Shown: positions 8,358 to 14,941 of the stretch, piece after piece
Numbering within the stretch: position 1 is the stretch's first letter
Layout of the letters: each line of letters starts with the position of its first letter
IMG/VR virus record: IMGVR_UViG_3300038360_000249
Span: 1-40,077 of that record
DNA from: a virus
Length of the DNA: 40,077 bases
Reading direction: 5' to 3' (one strand)
The notes under the pieces: model-generated
The model's database searches: none
Told to the model about the DNA's origin: nothing
The model's input: the letters and a program-made list of their open reading frames with translations, nothing else
Made by a program: the position numbers and the translations under genes

Positions 8358-8375
8358 GTGTATAGTTTATATTAT

Positions 8376-8510
8376 TTATTGATTTAATTCCAGTTGCTCC
8401 ACCTTAGAGGTCAGTTGCTCGATCTCTAAGGTGTAAAGCTCAACATCCTTGCAGCATGGGCAGTCCCACCCCTCGTAAGCGATTTCATCCGAATGGTTTT
8501 TGCAATTTCT
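8376..8510 (-). other. Frame-displaced CPCC/coiled-coil reading frame
   Basis: After the stop of the zinc-finger gene at 8485 the +1 frame (open from just after TGA 8511-8513 to TAA 8376-8378) encodes a protein-like sequence: a CPCC knuckle followed by a leucine-rich amphipathic helix (YTLEIEQLTSKVEQLELNQ). It has no ATG/GTG/TTG start in frame. It may be the true C-terminus of the 8485-8850 gene joined by +1 frameshifting, a remnant after an indel, or an assembly error. No slippery motif is obvious. It is listed as a reading frame, not a confirmed gene. Confidence 0.35.
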
Positions 8511-8850
8511 TCAGCTTGCCTTCAAGCTCCATCTTAAGGACTTCAAACTGGTATTTGTGGCTGCATTCGTAGGCTAGTTCATAACTCTTCTTTAACCCTT
8601 CCAGCACCTCCCTCGCCCCTTCTTCTTTAGCTTGTTGGAGAACTTGTTCTGTAACGCCACATTCTATGCAGGCCCTGTCTCCCCCTTCCGTAACATACGT
8701 CCTGCAATACTCCTTTCTAACCGCTTCCTTTTCTGCAACGGTTGGCTCCGATAGAGCGATTGACTTATTGCACCTTAAGCAGATATTAGACCTAATCCAC
8801 TTACCATCCATTATATTCCCAACCTCGGCATTACAACATTTTGATTTCAT
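8485..8850 (-). CDS. Zinc-finger protein with helical C-terminus (121 aa)
   Basis: Cysteines at 5, 6, 24, 27, 49, 61 and 64 form CC...C-x2-C and C-x2-C pairs typical of a small treble-clef or ribbon zinc module. Residues 66-118 are a long charged helix (QVLQQAKEEGAREVLEGL). No enzyme motif is seen. Such proteins often bind DNA or act as adaptors; function is unknown. Its 3' end runs into the frame-displaced CPCC ORF (8376-8510), which would extend the same zinc-plus-coiled-coil theme. Confidence 0.65.
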   Translation of the reverse strand: MKSKCCNAEVGNIMDGKWIRSNICLRCNKSIALSEPTVAEKEAVRKEYCRTYVTEGGDRACIECGVTEQVLQQAKEEGAREVLEGLKKSYELAYECSHKYQFEVLKMELEGKLKKLQKPFG

Positions 8851-8866
8851 ATCTATTTATTAAGTA

Positions 8867-9061
8867 TTATTTTCTTTTCTTTACCAAGATCCATAAGAAT
8901 AGCGGTACTACTATCGCCCAAGCCGTGAAGGTGGATAACTGCCCCATACTCTCAGCCATTGGAACAACGATAAGCAGCGTAAGAGCGGAGAATAATTCTG
9001 TAGCGTCCTCAGTGGTGAACTTCCCCCACCATTCCTTCAAAAGTTTTTTAGTATGTTTCAT
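8867..9061 (-). CDS. Small membrane protein (64 aa, two helices)
   Basis: A charged N-terminus (MKHTKKLLKEWWGKF) is followed by two hydrophobic segments (about 22-38 and 43-60) and a KKRK tail, giving a hairpin topology. It resembles holin-sized proteins but lies in the early leftward operon, so membrane modification or exclusion is as likely as lysis. The gene on the upstream side ends nine bases away. Confidence 0.6.
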   Translation of the reverse strand: MKHTKKLLKEWWGKFTTEDATELFSALTLLIVVPMAESMGQLSTFTAWAIVVPLFLWILVKKRK

Positions 9062-9070
9062 AAGTAATAA

Positions 9071-9190
9071 TTATTTTTTATCTAACGGCTCATACAACTT
9101 ATCTCTCATATCTCTCCATACCCATAGTAGTTGCTCAAATGGGAATGATTTCCTTTTAGGTTTTTCTTCAGGGGGTTCTTTCTTTTCCAT
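9071..9190 (-). CDS. Short basic/aromatic protein (39 aa)
   Basis: ATG at 9190, TAA at 9071-9073. It starts two bases after the stop of the 9193-9552 gene. It is Lys/Glu/Pro-rich at the N-terminus (MEKKEPPEEKPKRKS), followed by an amphipathic Trp-containing helix (EQLLWVWRDMRDKLYEPL). Tight spacing on both sides supports a real gene. Function unknown. Confidence 0.5.
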   Translation of the reverse strand: MEKKEPPEEKPKRKSFPFEQLLWVWRDMRDKLYEPLDKK

Positions 9191-9192
9191 AT

Positions 9193-9552
9193 TTAAGTGT
9201 TGAAAAAGTTTACTTCAGGGAAAAGGAACTTGGCTATGTCCCAGATAGCTATATCAAACACGTTTGATATTTCGCAAAGTTCCGTAACGTTATCCGCCTC
9301 ATCATCCCCAAACCTCCAGTAGTTCTCCTCTTGCATAAATTCATCAAACTCCCCTTGAGATCTCTTAGACCCGAACCCAACAGCGCTATAAATCGCCCCC
9401 GCTAACACACGGGGCTTGTCGAAGTAAACGTAGTCATTGCCATCAAACGTCCCTTCCTTGCGGATCACTTTGTCAATAGTCTCGTACAGGTACTCCTCCA
9501 GGCTTCTTCCTTCTTCCATATTACATGGGTTAATTAATACGTTCTTTTCCAT
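9193..9552 (-). CDS. Hypothetical acidic protein (119 aa)
   Basis: A soluble acidic protein rich in Asp/Glu and aromatic residues (EEYLYETIDKVI, ENYWRFGDDEADNVTEL). No family is recognised. ATG at 9552; a second in-frame ATG at residue 12 (MEEGRSLEEYL) could also serve. It is followed two bases later by the short 9071-9190 gene. Confidence 0.65.
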   Translation of the reverse strand: MEKNVLINPCNMEEGRSLEEYLYETIDKVIRKEGTFDGNDYVYFDKPRVLAGAIYSAVGFGSKRSQGEFDEFMQEENYWRFGDDEADNVTELCEISNVFDIAIWDIAKFLFPEVNFFNT

Positions 9553-9563
9553 TTAGATTTATT

Positions 9564-9896
9564 TTAGGCTTCCAAGGAGAGTAACCGCTTCTCCGCCTCA
9601 CTTTTTTGCTTTTCATACTTAATAATCAATTGCCTTTTCAGCTCTTTGCTTTCCTTGGCCTTTGTCAAAGTGGTAAAAACCATAAAAGAGCTGGACCCTT
9701 CTTTTTCTACATTCTCCTCAAAGCAATCGGTATCTATTTGCTCAGGTCCCCACCAATTTATACAAACAGATGGGTCGTCGTTGTGGTAGCGGTAAGACGT
9801 TGGCCTTACCTCGGCCCTGTCCACAGACACTTCCAGTATCTCACCCTTCTCTATAAAAAACACCTTGCTAAACATTGGTATTGTTACGGTCTTCAT
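9564..9896 (-). CDS. Hypothetical protein with C-terminal coiled coil (110 aa)
   Basis: The N-terminal 75 residues look like a beta-rich domain (alternating hydrophobic strands; KTVTIPMFSKVFFIEKGEI). The C-terminal 35 are a Lys/Glu-rich helix (KESKELKRQLIIKYEKQ). Function unknown. It is 11 bases upstream of the next gene in the operon. Confidence 0.65.
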   Translation of the reverse strand: MKTVTIPMFSKVFFIEKGEILEVSVDRAEVRPTSYRYHNDDPSVCINWWGPEQIDTDCFEENVEKEGSSSFMVFTTLTKAKESKELKRQLIIKYEKQKSEAEKRLLSLEA

Positions 9897-9918
9897 ATCA
9901 TTTTAAATTAAGTAATAA

Positions 9919-10095
9919 TTATTTTTTAGACTCCCTCACTTGCCTTATCTCCTCTCTATACTCAGTGAAGATGTAGAGTAAGATGTCGTAGAGAGAAATG
10001 TGCCCTTCTAACATATAGTCAGGAGTATTAGCAGGGATGGTGGGATTTTCAAAATATCGTGGAGGGTCTGTACTTGGATCAGATTGCATAACCAT
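9919..10095 (-). CDS. Hypothetical protein (58 aa)
   Basis: The start is placed at ATG 10095 (MVMQSDPSTD), one base after the TAG of the upstream gene; a longer form from 10113 would overlap that gene by 17 bases. It has a Pro-rich N-terminus and a helical C-terminus (LYDILLYIFTEYREEIRQV). No family is recognised. Confidence 0.55.
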   Translation of the reverse strand: MVMQSDPSTDPPRYFENPTIPANTPDYMLEGHISLYDILLYIFTEYREEIRQVRESKK

Positions 10096-10096
10096 G

Positions 10097-10342
10097 CTAC
10101 AGTTTGTTAACAAATTCTTTGAGATCTTCTTTCGAAGTAAACCTTTGCGCCTTGGAGTTCCCTCTGGCGAAAGACATGATGATAAAAATAAGAAGCAATA
10201 GTAAGTCTACGAAGTTGTTTCCACCGATGAATGTGTAGTTCAGCCAAAACATTGTGAACAGCATTCCGTAGGAGAATAAGTCGGAGGCTATAGATTGAAT
10301 GAGGCTTTCTCTGAAGAATAGGATTTCTTTTTTTTGCGTCAT
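10097..10342 (-). CDS. Membrane protein with two transmembrane helices (81 aa)
   Basis: Hydrophobic segments lie at about 20-40 and 44-59, separated by a GGNN turn. The N-terminus (MTQKKEILFFRES) and the C-terminal tail (from about residue 60, FARGNSKAQRFTSKEDL) are charged, so both ends probably face the cytoplasm. Function unknown; one of several small membrane proteins in this operon. Confidence 0.65.
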   Translation of the reverse strand: MTQKKEILFFRESLIQSIASDLFSYGMLFTMFWLNYTFIGGNNFVDLLLLLIFIIMSFARGNSKAQRFTSKEDLKEFVNKL

Positions 10343-10343
10343 G

Positions 10344-10508
10344 TTAGTTTGTTATATAATTAAGTAGTTTCTTATGGTCAGCCACGTGGGCTTTTTCGAA
10401 TGGAATCCGAAGATTCTTTTCGGTCACAAAGCAACTCTCTTCAAATAAGATGCTTTTCACCTTGTGAGGTTTGAAAGTTGCCTTGTGTATTATTATTGGT
10501 TTCTGCAT
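10344..10508 (-). CDS. Small basic protein (54 aa)
   Basis: The start is placed at ATG 10508 (MQKPIIIHKATF) because the upstream part of this open frame lies inside the well-supported 10441-10950 gene and has low-quality, Thr/Lys/Pro-rich composition. This still overlaps that gene by 68 bases in a different frame. The product is rich in His, Lys and Phe. It ends one base before the next start. Function unknown. Confidence 0.5.
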   Translation of the reverse strand: MQKPIIIHKATFKPHKVKSILFEESCFVTEKNLRIPFEKAHVADHKKLLNYITN

Positions 10509-10950
10509 TTGTTGGGTGGTCAAATAGTGTGTTTTGGTTTTTGTAGTCCTCGACTTGCATGTAGGCGGTTTCGTCAATTTCCCAGGCATACTTAGGCTCC
10601 ACTTGAAAGTCTGTCCATGCGGGATGGGCGGAAGCAAGGACTACCCCGCCCAGGGTCATTGTTCTTGTGTGAGATAGTACTGATCCTTTCACGAATGCCG
10701 TTCCCTTTTGTGTCGGCACCCATCTTGATCTACCTTTTTTGTATATGAGTCCGAAGTATTGTAACTTGGGAAGGTTGCACCTTTGGTTGTGGGTCAGTTT
10801 TAAATCCTTGTTTATATTACACTCCTCGCGTTCTCTCTCGTAAAACCCAACCAGTTGTTGTAAGGCCGACAGAGTATTTTTGTTTATGTTGTGTGCGTAG
10901 ATAGTTTGTTCGTGCCCACAGCATGGACACCTTTCGCTTTTTTTAGTCAT
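10441..10950 (-). CDS. Zinc-knuckle protein, possible nucleic-acid binding (169 aa)
   Basis: The N-terminus has a CPCCG knuckle (C8, C10, C11). Residues 25-90 are helix-rich and end in a beta-hairpin-like KLQYFGLIYKKGRSRWVPTQKG, which resembles the recognition helix and wing of a winged-helix fold (the '..L..lGLI......W..T..G' pattern of small MarR/PadR-like modules). The C-terminal 40 residues are Asn/Gln-rich and probably disordered. It is likely a phage DNA-binding protein; the domain call comes from pattern only. Confidence 0.6.
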   Translation of the reverse strand: MTKKSERCPCCGHEQTIYAHNINKNTLSALQQLVGFYEREREECNINKDLKLTHNQRCNLPKLQYFGLIYKKGRSRWVPTQKGTAFVKGSVLSHTRTMTLGGVVLASAHPAWTDFQVEPKYAWEIDETAYMQVEDYKNQNTLFDHPTNAETNNNTQGNFQTSQGEKHLI

Positions 10951-11014
10951 TTTTGATTGATTTATGAATTCTTTGATTGCTGGCGGTGAGTAGTAGTAAT
11001 AGTAGGATTTCCAT
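10943..11014 (-). CDS. Possible hydrophobic micropeptide (23 aa)
   Basis: ATG at 11014, two bases after the TAA of the 3D-domain frame; TAA at 10943-10945, overlapping the start of the zinc-knuckle gene. The product MEILLLLLLTASNQ... has a Leu-rich half and a basic tail. Position between coupled genes favours translation, but an ORF this short could be chance. Confidence 0.3.
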   Translation of the reverse strand: MEILLLLLLTASNQRIHKSIKND

Positions 11015-11016
11015 GT

Positions 11017-11406
11017 TTATAGTTTATATACGTTTGCGTGGCAGCTAATATTAGTTGATCTATCGAATCTGAAGATGTCCCCCCTGTGTCTAAATCTTGC
11101 GTTCATAGCGTCCGAGACGGTGAATACTCCGTTGCACCTGTCGTCCCCTGGATAGTCTGTAGATATTAGTAGTATCTTATCCCCCGCTTTGAATGGCCCA
11201 TTTTTGCCATAGAGTGACCACTGGATCAACTCTTGAGAGAATGCTATAGGTCGCTCCCCTCGCTTTGCCATTTGGCATATGTTGTAACCAGTGCCCCCAG
11301 CTATACAAGGGGTTGAGTCTGTTTGCCCCACCTCTGGATTGTATGAGGTGAGGAAAACGTCAGAAAGTGTTGGGGGTTTTTGAGAAGGCCCCCCTCCTTC
11401 TAGTGA
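11017..11406 (-). CDS. 3D (Asp-Asp-Asp) domain reading frame, entered by -1 frameshift
   Basis: The frame is open from just after TAA 11409-11407 down to TAA 11019-11017. It encodes a linker (SLEGGGPSQKPPTLSDVF) and then a complete 3D domain. Diagnostic segments are LTSYNP, VGQTDSTP, a Cys pair, RPIAFSQ, GPFKAGDKILLI, and GVFTVSDAMNARF with its conserved Asp and Asn. 3D domains form double-psi barrels in peptidoglycan-active lytic transglycosylase-like proteins. There is no ATG, GTG or TTG before the first domain strand; the first usable start (GTG 11331) would remove that strand. The frame instead continues from the upstream anchored ORF 11400-11744 through a -1 shift, giving a predicted 242-residue membrane-tethered enzyme. 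Confidence 0.75.
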   Translation of the reverse strand, partial: SLEGGGPSQKPPTLSDVFLTSYNPEVGQTDSTPCIAGGTGYNICQMAKRGERPIAFSQELIQWSLYGKNGPFKAGDKILLISTDYPGDDRCNGVFTVSDAMNARFRHRGDIFRFDRSTNISCHANVYKL

Positions 11407-11412
11407 AAAAGA
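11372..11412 (-). promoter_or_regulatory. Predicted -1 ribosomal frameshift signal with H-type pseudoknot
   Basis: On the minus strand the 0-frame codons CTT TTT CAC TAG (11411-11400) include a run of five T, on which tRNA-Phe can slip back one base to TTT. Four bases further lies an H-type pseudoknot. Stem 1 is AGAAGG (11401-11396) with CCTTCT (11388-11383), 6 bp. Loop 1 is A11395. Stem 2 pairs five of the six G at 11394-11389 with CCCCC (11376-11372). Loop 2 is CAAAAA (11382-11377), an A-rich loop of the type that docks in the stem-1 groove. This is the canonical geometry of a stimulatory pseudoknot. Both flanking ORFs make sense only if joined. Not experimentally shown. Confidence 0.7.
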
Positions 11413-11744
11413 TTACACTCCTCATTCTGCACTTCCAGCCCTTTGAGTTTTTTATACTCAACAAGTCGGTAGTGGTGGAAACAGAAGTTGTCTCCTGAGA
11501 AGATCTCTTGTGCGTGAGTTTTACGTTTTAAATCCGATACCCGTTCAATTTCCAGGTCAGCGATCTGATTAGTTTTTATCGCTTCACTATAGATGTGAGC
11601 TGCTTGAGCGCGCCCTTTTTCGCGAGCCTCAAGTTCCGAGTCAACTGCTACCGCATAAACGGTGACTGCAAACAAAGGGACAAGAAGTCCTATTGCCAGT
11701 GGTTTAATTCCTTTGAATTGTAAAATTTTTGTAAAGTTTTTCAT
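11400..11744 (-). CDS. Membrane-anchored N-terminal part of frameshifted 3D-domain protein (114 aa)
   Basis: A basic N-terminus (MKNFTKILQFKGIK), one hydrophobic anchor (about residues 14-34, LAIGLLVPLFAVTVYAVAV), then a charged helical region (35-75) and a Cys/His-containing stretch (residues 84-114, FCFHHYRL...NEECNLFH) before TAG. Alone it is an anchored protein with no enzymatic domain. The next base positions carry a frameshift signal leading into the 3D domain. The 0-frame product and the fused product would share residues 1-113 and so could form mixed complexes. Single anchor plus wall-active domain suggests action on peptidoglycan from the membrane. Confidence 0.7.
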   Translation of the reverse strand: MKNFTKILQFKGIKPLAIGLLVPLFAVTVYAVAVDSELEAREKGRAQAAHIYSEAIKTNQIADLEIERVSDLKRKTHAQEIFSGDNFCFHHYRLVEYKKLKGLEVQNEECNLFH

Positions 11745-11756
11745 TTTTGTATGTGG

Positions 11757-11924
11757 TTAAAAAAATACTGATATAAATTGGAATGTGACGAATCCTACGA
11801 ATCCGACAGGGATACTTAGAAATACGTATCCGGTTGCCTTCGGAGCTTTCCAGAGGGCGAGGGTGAGTAGTGCGAATATTGTAAACGTCACTATGTACCC
11901 GGAAAGGTTTATGTCTAGTTGCAT
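11757..11924 (-). CDS. Small membrane protein (55 aa, two helices)
   Basis: ATG at 11924, TAA at 11757-11759. The two hydrophobic segments are at about 8-26 and 32-54, separated by a basic WKAPKA loop. It lies directly between the HNH gene and the anchored 3D-fusion gene. It may be a partner of the latter, or simply another small phage membrane protein. No family is recognised. Confidence 0.55.
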   Translation of the reverse strand: MQLDINLSGYIVTFTIFALLTLALWKAPKATGYVFLSIPVGFVGFVTFQFISVFF

Positions 11925-11928
11925 TGCT

Positions 11929-12333
11929 TTAGGGGTTATATTTTTGTATTTTTTTTGGGAATAATTCCCATAGTTTACGTTTTTTTATTAGGTGTTCCCG
12001 CCTGTCTTTCTTGGCGTGATACCATTCGATGTGGCAGTCGTAGCAGAGATCAATCAGGTTTCGTTCATTGTGGAGGTTTTTGTGCCGAGGGGCCTCCGAT
12101 TTGTACACTATGTGATGTGTTGCCGTAGCCGTCTTGGTTTTACACCGTAGGCAGTTGTGGCTATGCAACCTCTTTTTTATCGCCCCGCTCGTTTGTTTGA
12201 TCTTCTTTATAGATATTCTCACCTTCTTCTTTTTCTTCTTCTGCGCATAGCATTGAGGGCTGCAATATGGCTCTACATAGCGGTCTCCACTGGCGTAAAA
12301 TTCCTTTTTGCAGATTTTACATTTAGCATTCAT
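11929..12333 (-). CDS. HNH endonuclease (134 aa)
   Basis: An N-terminal treble-clef-like zinc site (C5, C8, C24, C28) is followed by a Lys-rich linker. The HNH core comprises C61-x2-C64, HH at 73-74, N92 in NLIDLC, C97-x2-C100 and H101/H106. HNH enzymes make metal-dependent nicks or breaks in DNA; in phages they act in packaging, recombination or as homing nucleases. Far from the terminase genes and within the recombination operon, a recombination or free-standing role is more likely than packaging. Its start overlaps the upstream gene by 11 bases. Confidence 0.85.
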   Translation of the reverse strand: MNAKCKICKKEFYASGDRYVEPYCSPQCYAQKKKKKKVRISIKKIKQTSGAIKKRLHSHNCLRCKTKTATATHHIVYKSEAPRHKNLHNERNLIDLCYDCHIEWYHAKKDRREHLIKKRKLWELFPKKIQKYNP

Positions 12334-12556
12334 CTTCCAGGATTAGTTTTGGGGTAAGATCAATTTCATCGAAGGAGATAAATCTCGCCTCGTAATACTC
12401 CATCGCCATTGCTTGGTCTCCGGTGCTAGTCAATATTGGACATTGCGGATTGCCACAGCTTAGGATGGTGTAGTCTTGGTACTGGTCAGAGGCGTGAAAG
12501 CCTCCGCCACAGCCATTGTACTGGTTCATTTTCGTGTTACATGCGTTGCATATCAT
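12323..12556 (-). CDS. Zinc-ribbon-like protein (77 aa)
   Basis: The start is placed at ATG 12556 (MICNACN), whose upstream context (caagcaact) matches other starts here; the longer form from 12604 overlaps NinB by 26 bases. Cysteines at C3, C6, C16, C34 and C39 with a Gly-rich loop suggest a small zinc ribbon. Function unknown; probably a DNA-binding accessory in the recombination operon. Confidence 0.6.
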   Translation of the reverse strand: MICNACNTKMNQYNGCGGGFHASDQYQDYTILSCGNPQCPILTSTGDQAMAMEYYEARFISFDEIDLTPKLILEDEC

Positions 12557-12578
12557 AGTTGCTTGGTTATTTTGTAAT

Positions 12579-13013
12579 TTATGATCCGTATCTATACGCT
12601 TCATATTGGTACGCTCGGAACAGTTCTTCGTCTGACGGGAGAGTAAGCCCTAGGCCATCTGGCTCTGGCATTGAGGCGAGTCTTTCTATTTGATTTTGAT
12701 ATTCTGCCATCTCTGCCGTGGAGAGGTCTTTGGTTGAGCGTACTACGCTGAACTTCCCTCTGTTTTCTAGTAGAAACATCTGTCCAAAAACACTGTGCAT
12801 CTCCTCTTTTGTGTACCCAAGCTCATTTCCTATCCATGTCACCATCCACCAGTAGCGCCCGTTTTGAGAGTTGTTTCGCTTTTTCCGCTTCTTCTCTATT
12901 ATCACTTGCACTTCGCCGTCTAGCGTTTGAATGTATTCGTCTAGGAGCTTTCTGTCGATCTGGAGCTTTCCTTTCTCAACCGTGCCATAAAATATTGGTA
13001 CTACTTTTGTCAT
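12579..13013 (-). CDS. ninB: NinB/Orf-family recombination protein
   Basis: A 144-residue protein with the family's hallmark arrangement. A basic RKKRNNSQNGRYWW segment is followed by a helix (NELGYTKEEMHSVFGQMFL), then STKDLSTAEMAEYQNQIERLAS. Lambda NinB (Orf) binds single-stranded DNA and SSB and can replace RecFOR functions in phage recombination. Its place in the operon with RecT and YqaJ fits a phage recombination module. Family assigned by motif recognition. Confidence 0.75.
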   Translation of the reverse strand: MTKVVPIFYGTVEKGKLQIDRKLLDEYIQTLDGEVQVIIEKKRKKRNNSQNGRYWWMVTWIGNELGYTKEEMHSVFGQMFLLENRGKFSVVRSTKDLSTAEMAEYQNQIERLASMPEPDGLGLTLPSDEELFRAYQYEAYRYGS

Positions 13014-13014
13014 A

Positions 13015-13221
13015 TTATGCGGTTAATTTATTCATAGCTCGGACAACCTTGTCATATGTTTCCAAGGTGGGGGACTTACGCTCACCCCTTCTAAGAAGTT
13101 GCAGGTAGTTTGCCGAGATCCCCCGGTCAAATCCCCATTCGGTGTAGTGCTCATTGATAGTTTTCGCTATCCTATAGCAGCTTTTGCCATCCATAACGTC
13201 TTTGATATCTTTAAAGTTCAT
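13015..13221 (-). CDS. Small helix-turn-helix regulator (68 aa), Cro-like
   Basis: Residues 16-50 fit an HTH (SCYRIAKTINEH...GISANYLQLLRRGERKSPTLETYDKVV), the pattern of XRE/Cro-type DNA-binding proteins in which the second helix contacts DNA. It ends one base before NinB. It is a candidate for binding the palindromes TAGGTATACCTA and relatives at 15242-15270 and so switching between the leftward and rightward operons. That link is inferred. Confidence 0.65.
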   Translation of the reverse strand: MNFKDIKDVMDGKSCYRIAKTINEHYTEWGFDRGISANYLQLLRRGERKSPTLETYDKVVRAMNKLTA

Positions 13222-13230
13222 GTGTATGTG

Positions 13231-13491
13231 TTAAAAGTCGATTGTTTTTTCGTCCATATCTATTTCCGCGTGCACAAACGAGAGCGAGTCATCTTTCCAA
13301 ACCGGCAGTTCAATCTCCCATTCGTCCAGATCAAGGGCTTCCCCATTCAGCTCAATAGAGAAAATAGCAGTGTAGATGCTTTTGACACCCCAGTCTCTCA
13401 CTTCAACATCTATGTCGTAGCGCACGACTATAGGGTAGTCGCAGATTGTGTCTTTCTCGTATACCGAAGCCGTAGCTTTCGCTGTGTACAT
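13231..13491 (-). CDS. Hypothetical beta-rich protein (86 aa)
   Basis: Alternating hydrophobic residues suggest a small all-beta domain (ATASVYEKDTICDYPIVVRY, EWEIELPVW), with an acidic C-terminus. No family is recognised. It lies between the YqaJ exonuclease and the HTH gene in the same operon. Confidence 0.65.
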   Translation of the reverse strand: MYTAKATASVYEKDTICDYPIVVRYDIDVEVRDWGVKSIYTAIFSIELNGEALDLDEWEIELPVWKDDSLSFVHAEIDMDEKTIDF

Positions 13492-13502
13492 AGTTGCGTT
13501 GA

Positions 13503-14117
13503 TTAAAAAGTAAGTTCTTCGATCATTTCATCTATCTGCTGGAGTGAGAGGGTTTGATATTCTAAATACCAATCTACCTTCTCTTGCAGTTCCTCCCGGG
13601 TAAATTCTTTAGCGAAAAGAGGTTTCGCAGTGAGCCTTGGGTCATAGAAAACGAGGTATAGCTTTTCGAGGTCTTCGTTCACTATGAAGTATTGCATGAC
13701 CTGCTCCTCGTAATCCTTTGGCACTCCAGCTTCAAAGTAAGCTTGCAGATGTCGAGATGTTGAGAGGCATTTAACTTCAACCGCCTCTTTGTATTTACCG
13801 TCCACCTTAATCAGACCATCGGGACTTACGGCGATACTTGGATTGGATTCACTTACGCAGAAGCCGACAGCCTCCACTTCTTTATCATATTCCTTTGCGA
13901 ATAGATCTAGCGCCTCCGGTTCCAACCTGTGACCTCTGTCCATCGGGTTTTCTGGAGCCTCCTCAAGCCCTATCCGCTCAGCCATGATTTCGTAGAATCC
14001 GAGCTTACGCCCGACTCCACGCTTTGTCACAAGCTTTTTAAGCTTTGAGCCGGTAATTTTTCCTTTACGAGCACTTAACCACTCATCGGTGTTTTGCTCA
14101 AGTTGTAGGATTTTCAT
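13503..14117 (-). CDS. YqaJ-family (lambda-exonuclease-like) recombination exonuclease
   Basis: A 204-residue protein with the YqaJ viral recombinase signature: GKITGSKL near the N-terminus, RGHRLEPEAL (E66), VSPDGLI (D100) and AVEVKC (E114, K116), forming the PD-(D/E)xK active site. It also has a C-terminal helix containing YEEQVMQYF. Such enzymes degrade 5' strands at double-strand breaks and load the partner annealing protein. The partner RecT gene overlaps its start by 20 bases, a strong sign of a functional exonuclease/annealase pair. Confidence 0.88.
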   Translation of the reverse strand: MKILQLEQNTDEWLSARKGKITGSKLKKLVTKRGVGRKLGFYEIMAERIGLEEAPENPMDRGHRLEPEALDLFAKEYDKEVEAVGFCVSESNPSIAVSPDGLIKVDGKYKEAVEVKCLSTSRHLQAYFEAGVPKDYEEQVMQYFIVNEDLEKLYLVFYDPRLTAKPLFAKEFTREELQEKVDWYLEYQTLSLQQIDEMIEELTF

Positions 14118-14910
14118 CGTTACTTGGGGTTAAGGATAATTTTAGTTCGTCCTTGAGGCGGATTACTTCCGGTGAAGCTTTAGCATTCCCCTCAAGAGCT
14201 TTCCAACACCCTTTGAGTTCATCAACGGTGGCGCAGGTCTTTAGAGTTTCCATAGCCTGTTTTGTTTTATCAGGCTCAGGCTCTTTGATGTCTCCTGCTT
14301 GCAAGCCATACGTAGCATTGTCCTCTTTGTCGATTTCAGCTACCACGTCATAGAAGTAACGTTTACACGCACGTTTCATGACAGACTTAAGCCAAAATTC
14401 AGACTCCCATTGCGTCCACAAGAACTTCATTTTGCTAGCGTTTTTCATCTTTTCATAGTCAGCGAGGTTGAGCGATTCCATCAACTCCCCCCGCTTCGTT
14501 TTAAAGATAGCGTACGCACCAACGATTTTGGTGTCGGTGAATGGGTTGGCTATTTTGTGAGAGTAAGAGATCTTTCCAGACTCTTTTCCAAAGCTGAATG
14601 TGTCGCCCTCTCTCACGAGTTGCACATCTATTTGTGCTTCCGGGTACACATTTAATACGGCGTTTCTGTAACCGTGATAGGTTACCATCGTCATATTGTT
14701 TCCAGTAACAACCACGTTTACACCGTCTAAGGTAAGACCAAGGCCATGATATTTAAAAGCCATATCACTCAAAACTTCATCAGTATTCGAAGATACTGGC
14801 CGTTTATCGCTGGCTTTTTTTGCCTCTGTCCTCCTCGCAGCATTAACATAGGCGAGGAATTTTTCTACCTCGTCTTGTGGCATACCTTGTTGTAGGAGTT
14901 TTTCTTTCAT
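14098..14910 (-). CDS. recT: RecT-family single-strand annealing protein
   Basis: The sequence shows RecT/Bet features: LSDMAFKYHGLGLTLDGVNVV, a VTYHGYRNAV segment, SHKIANPFTDTKIVGAYAIF, and WLKSVMKRACKRY. RecT proteins coat ssDNA and anneal complementary strands, working with the adjacent YqaJ exonuclease. I place the start at ATG 14910 (MKEKLLQQG), giving 270 residues, because the upstream ATG at 14943 overlaps the -10 element of the only good leftward promoter (TATTAT 14947-14942) and would precede the transcript. It is the first gene of the leftward early operon. Confidence 0.85.
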   Translation of the reverse strand: MKEKLLQQGMPQDEVEKFLAYVNAARRTEAKKASDKRPVSSNTDEVLSDMAFKYHGLGLTLDGVNVVVTGNNMTMVTYHGYRNAVLNVYPEAQIDVQLVREGDTFSFGKESGKISYSHKIANPFTDTKIVGAYAIFKTKRGELMESLNLADYEKMKNASKMKFLWTQWESEFWLKSVMKRACKRYFYDVVAEIDKEDNATYGLQAGDIKEPEPDKTKQAMETLKTCATVDELKGCWKALEGNAKASPEVIRLKDELKLSLTPSNDENPTT

Positions 14911-14941
14911 TGTATAAGGGTTAGTTGCTTTAACCGGAACC

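Noticed and set aside
10344-10637. Longer start for the small basic protein (97 aa)
   Set aside because: The first 43 codons lie inside the zinc-knuckle gene in another frame and read as low-complexity sequence; ATG 10508 is preferred.
11017-11331. Independent 3D-domain gene starting at GTG 11331
   Set aside because: It would remove the first beta strand (VFLTSYNPE) of the domain. The frame is open and domain-like upstream, and a frameshift signal accounts for it.
12809-13108. Plus-strand ORFs opposite NinB and YqaJ (also 13099-13506, 14299-14655)
   Set aside because: They are antisense to genes with recognised domains and show no independent coding signal.
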